Shown: positions 22,938-23,631 of the stretch, in pieces
Numbering within the stretch: position 1 is the stretch's first letter
How the letters are laid out: each line of letters begins with the position of its first letter
Source: a virus
DNA length: 23,631 nt
Strand: one strand, 5' to 3'
IMG/VR virus record: IMGVR_UViG_3300031687_000100
Location: 1-23,631 of that record
Translations under genes and position numbers: made by a program
Notes under the pieces: generated by a model
What the model saw: only the letters and a program-made list of their open reading frames with translations
The model's database searches: none
What the model was told of the DNA's origin: nothing

Positions 22938-23368
22938 TGATGGATAAAGTAAAAAAAATGCTTATGCGCCATGAAGGGGTGATGTGTCATCTTTATACTT
23001 GCAAAGCAAATAAGGTAAGCATTGGAATTGGCAGAAATCTTACTGATGTTGGCATTACAGAAGATGAAGCTATGTACTTATTAAATAACGATATTAAAAA
23101 AGTTACTGATGGCTTGACTCTTAACTGGGGTATTTGGAGAACGTTCCCAGAAGAAGTCAGAATGGTCTGTATAGACCTAGCATTTAATTTAGGCATAGAA
23201 GGCTTTATGCGATTTAGAAAAACGCGCGAGCTAATGGAATTGGGTCTTTGGCTTGAAGCATCTGAAGAATTATTAAGATCCAATTACGGTACTCAGCTTC
23301 CAACTAGATCAGCATTTAACTCAAGGCAGCTTGCCTTATGTCAGCAAAAACAGCAGAAGATCACTTAA
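22934..23368 (+). CDS. Endolysin, GH24 (T4-type) lysozyme
   Basis: This 144-residue muramidase cuts peptidoglycan at the end of infection. It has the GH24 opening 'LMRHEGVMCHLY' with catalytic Glu14, then 'KVSIGIGRNLTDVGITEDEA', 'DLAFNLGIEGFMRFRKT' and a late 'LPTRSAFNSRQLAL', all positioned as in the family. Against T4 lysozyme Glu11/Asp20/Thr26, this enzyme has Glu14, Cys23 and Ser29. Cys at the Asp position is reported to be tolerated in T4 lysozyme, so it is probably active. There is no signal peptide or SAR segment, so it depends on the holin. The ATG overlaps the holin stop; AAGGG lies about 10 nt upstream. Confidence 0.92.
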   Translation: MMMDKVKKMLMRHEGVMCHLYTCKANKVSIGIGRNLTDVGITEDEAMYLLNNDIKKVTDGLTLNWGIWRTFPEEVRMVCIDLAFNLGIEGFMRFRKTRELMELGLWLEASEELLRSNYGTQLPTRSAFNSRQLALCQQKQQKIT

Positions 23369-23631
23369 ATAATTCTAGGCTTGGCGCTTATGCTGAGTCC
23401 TTAGTTAAAACATTTTTACTTGAGCATTGCGATTTTGCTTATGAAACGCAAAGCAAACATCCGGCAGATTTAATTTGTGAATTAGGGTCAGCTAGATATA
23501 CAGTCCAAGTTAAGGCAAGAAATATAACAGCCCAAAAGAAGTTCACTTTTGCTTCAGAGAATACTAGGAAGTTATCAGAGACACATAAAAAATATAATGT
23601 AGATATTCTGGCTATGGTGTTTATGCCTAAT
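23338..23631 (+). CDS. PD-(D/E)XK nuclease-like protein, 3' truncated by window edge
   Basis: An open frame from ATG 23338 runs off the window, giving 98 residues. It begins 31 nt inside the lysozyme gene. 'SRLGAYAESLVKTFLLEHC' followed by 'HPADLICELGSARYTVQVKA' has the fold order of PD-(D/E)XK nucleases: Glu20 in the first helix, Asp44 in the P.D strand, and Gln57-x-Lys59. The later 'YNVDILAMVFMP' strand matches group I intron-associated or resolvase-like members that end in 'Y..VDyfavv.p'. Possible roles are DNA resolution before packaging or a host-directed or mobile nuclease; sequence alone does not decide. Confidence 0.7.
   Translation, partial: MSAKTAEDHLNNSRLGAYAESLVKTFLLEHCDFAYETQSKHPADLICELGSARYTVQVKARNITAQKKFTFASENTRKLSETHKKYNVDILAMVFMPN

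Noticed and set aside
1-23631. CRISPR array, tRNA, insertion sequence, integrase or diversity-generating retroelement
   Set aside because: No regularly spaced short repeats, cloverleaf, transposase, integrase, reverse transcriptase or template/variable repeat pair was seen. The internal repeats are fibre protein units.

Overview
The window is a contiguous block of late genes from a tailed bacteriophage, all on the + strand. Its organisation is lambda-like and its morphology most likely siphoviral. The order is DNA packaging, head assembly, head-tail connection, tail tube, tape measure, tail tip and fibres, then lysis. It follows lambda (Nu1-A-W-B-C/E-FI?-FII-U-V-G/GT-H-M?-L-J), but lambda K and I have no counterpart here and the protease and capsid genes are fused. 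The DNA is visibly AT-rich. The two large fibres use modules (MAQHDY-type N-terminus, NLYYTDARV repeats, 'DASRN..NIGTI..SG' repeats) that I associate with uncultured marine phages, so an uncultured marine siphovirus of a Gram-negative host is the best guess. The host cannot be fixed from sequence alone. No integrase, repressor, replication gene or tRNA is visible, so lifestyle is open.

Layout: 55-2344 terminase small and large subunits; 2428-4469 gpW-like joining protein and portal; 4536-6551 S78 prohead protease fused to an HK97-fold capsid protein, closed by a strong rho-independent terminator (6568-6595); 6607-8004 connector and tail-completion genes, including two tandem FII-like paralogues; 8017-9040 a 46-residue small ORF, the tail tube and the tail assembly chaperone with a programmed -1 frameshift; 9030-11700 tape measure and two tail-tip proteins; 11700-17768 a 2022-residue tail-tip (gpJ-like) and fibre fusion ending in an S74 intramolecular chaperone; 17768-18842 three small fibre-region genes; 18897-21680 a second fibre with a C1q/TNF-like tip; 21697-22328 two small unknowns; 22328-23368 lysis (single-TM XhlA-like protein, 3TM holin, GH24 lysozyme); 23338 to the edge, a truncated PD-(D/E)XK nuclease-like gene.

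Genes are packed tightly, and eight junctions are the same 1-nt TAATG stop/start overlap. The most notable regulatory element is the tail-chaperone frameshift. It has a canonical A AAA AAG heptamer, an 8-nt spacer and a perfect 8-bp long-range stem, with two more nested stems inside the loop. Other points worth checking are an internal Shine-Dalgarno/ATG inside the protease-capsid fusion, an EF-hand loop in the tail-tip protein, a lysozyme with Cys and Ser at two of the three usual catalytic positions, and a hairpin that buries the best ribosome binding site in the window.
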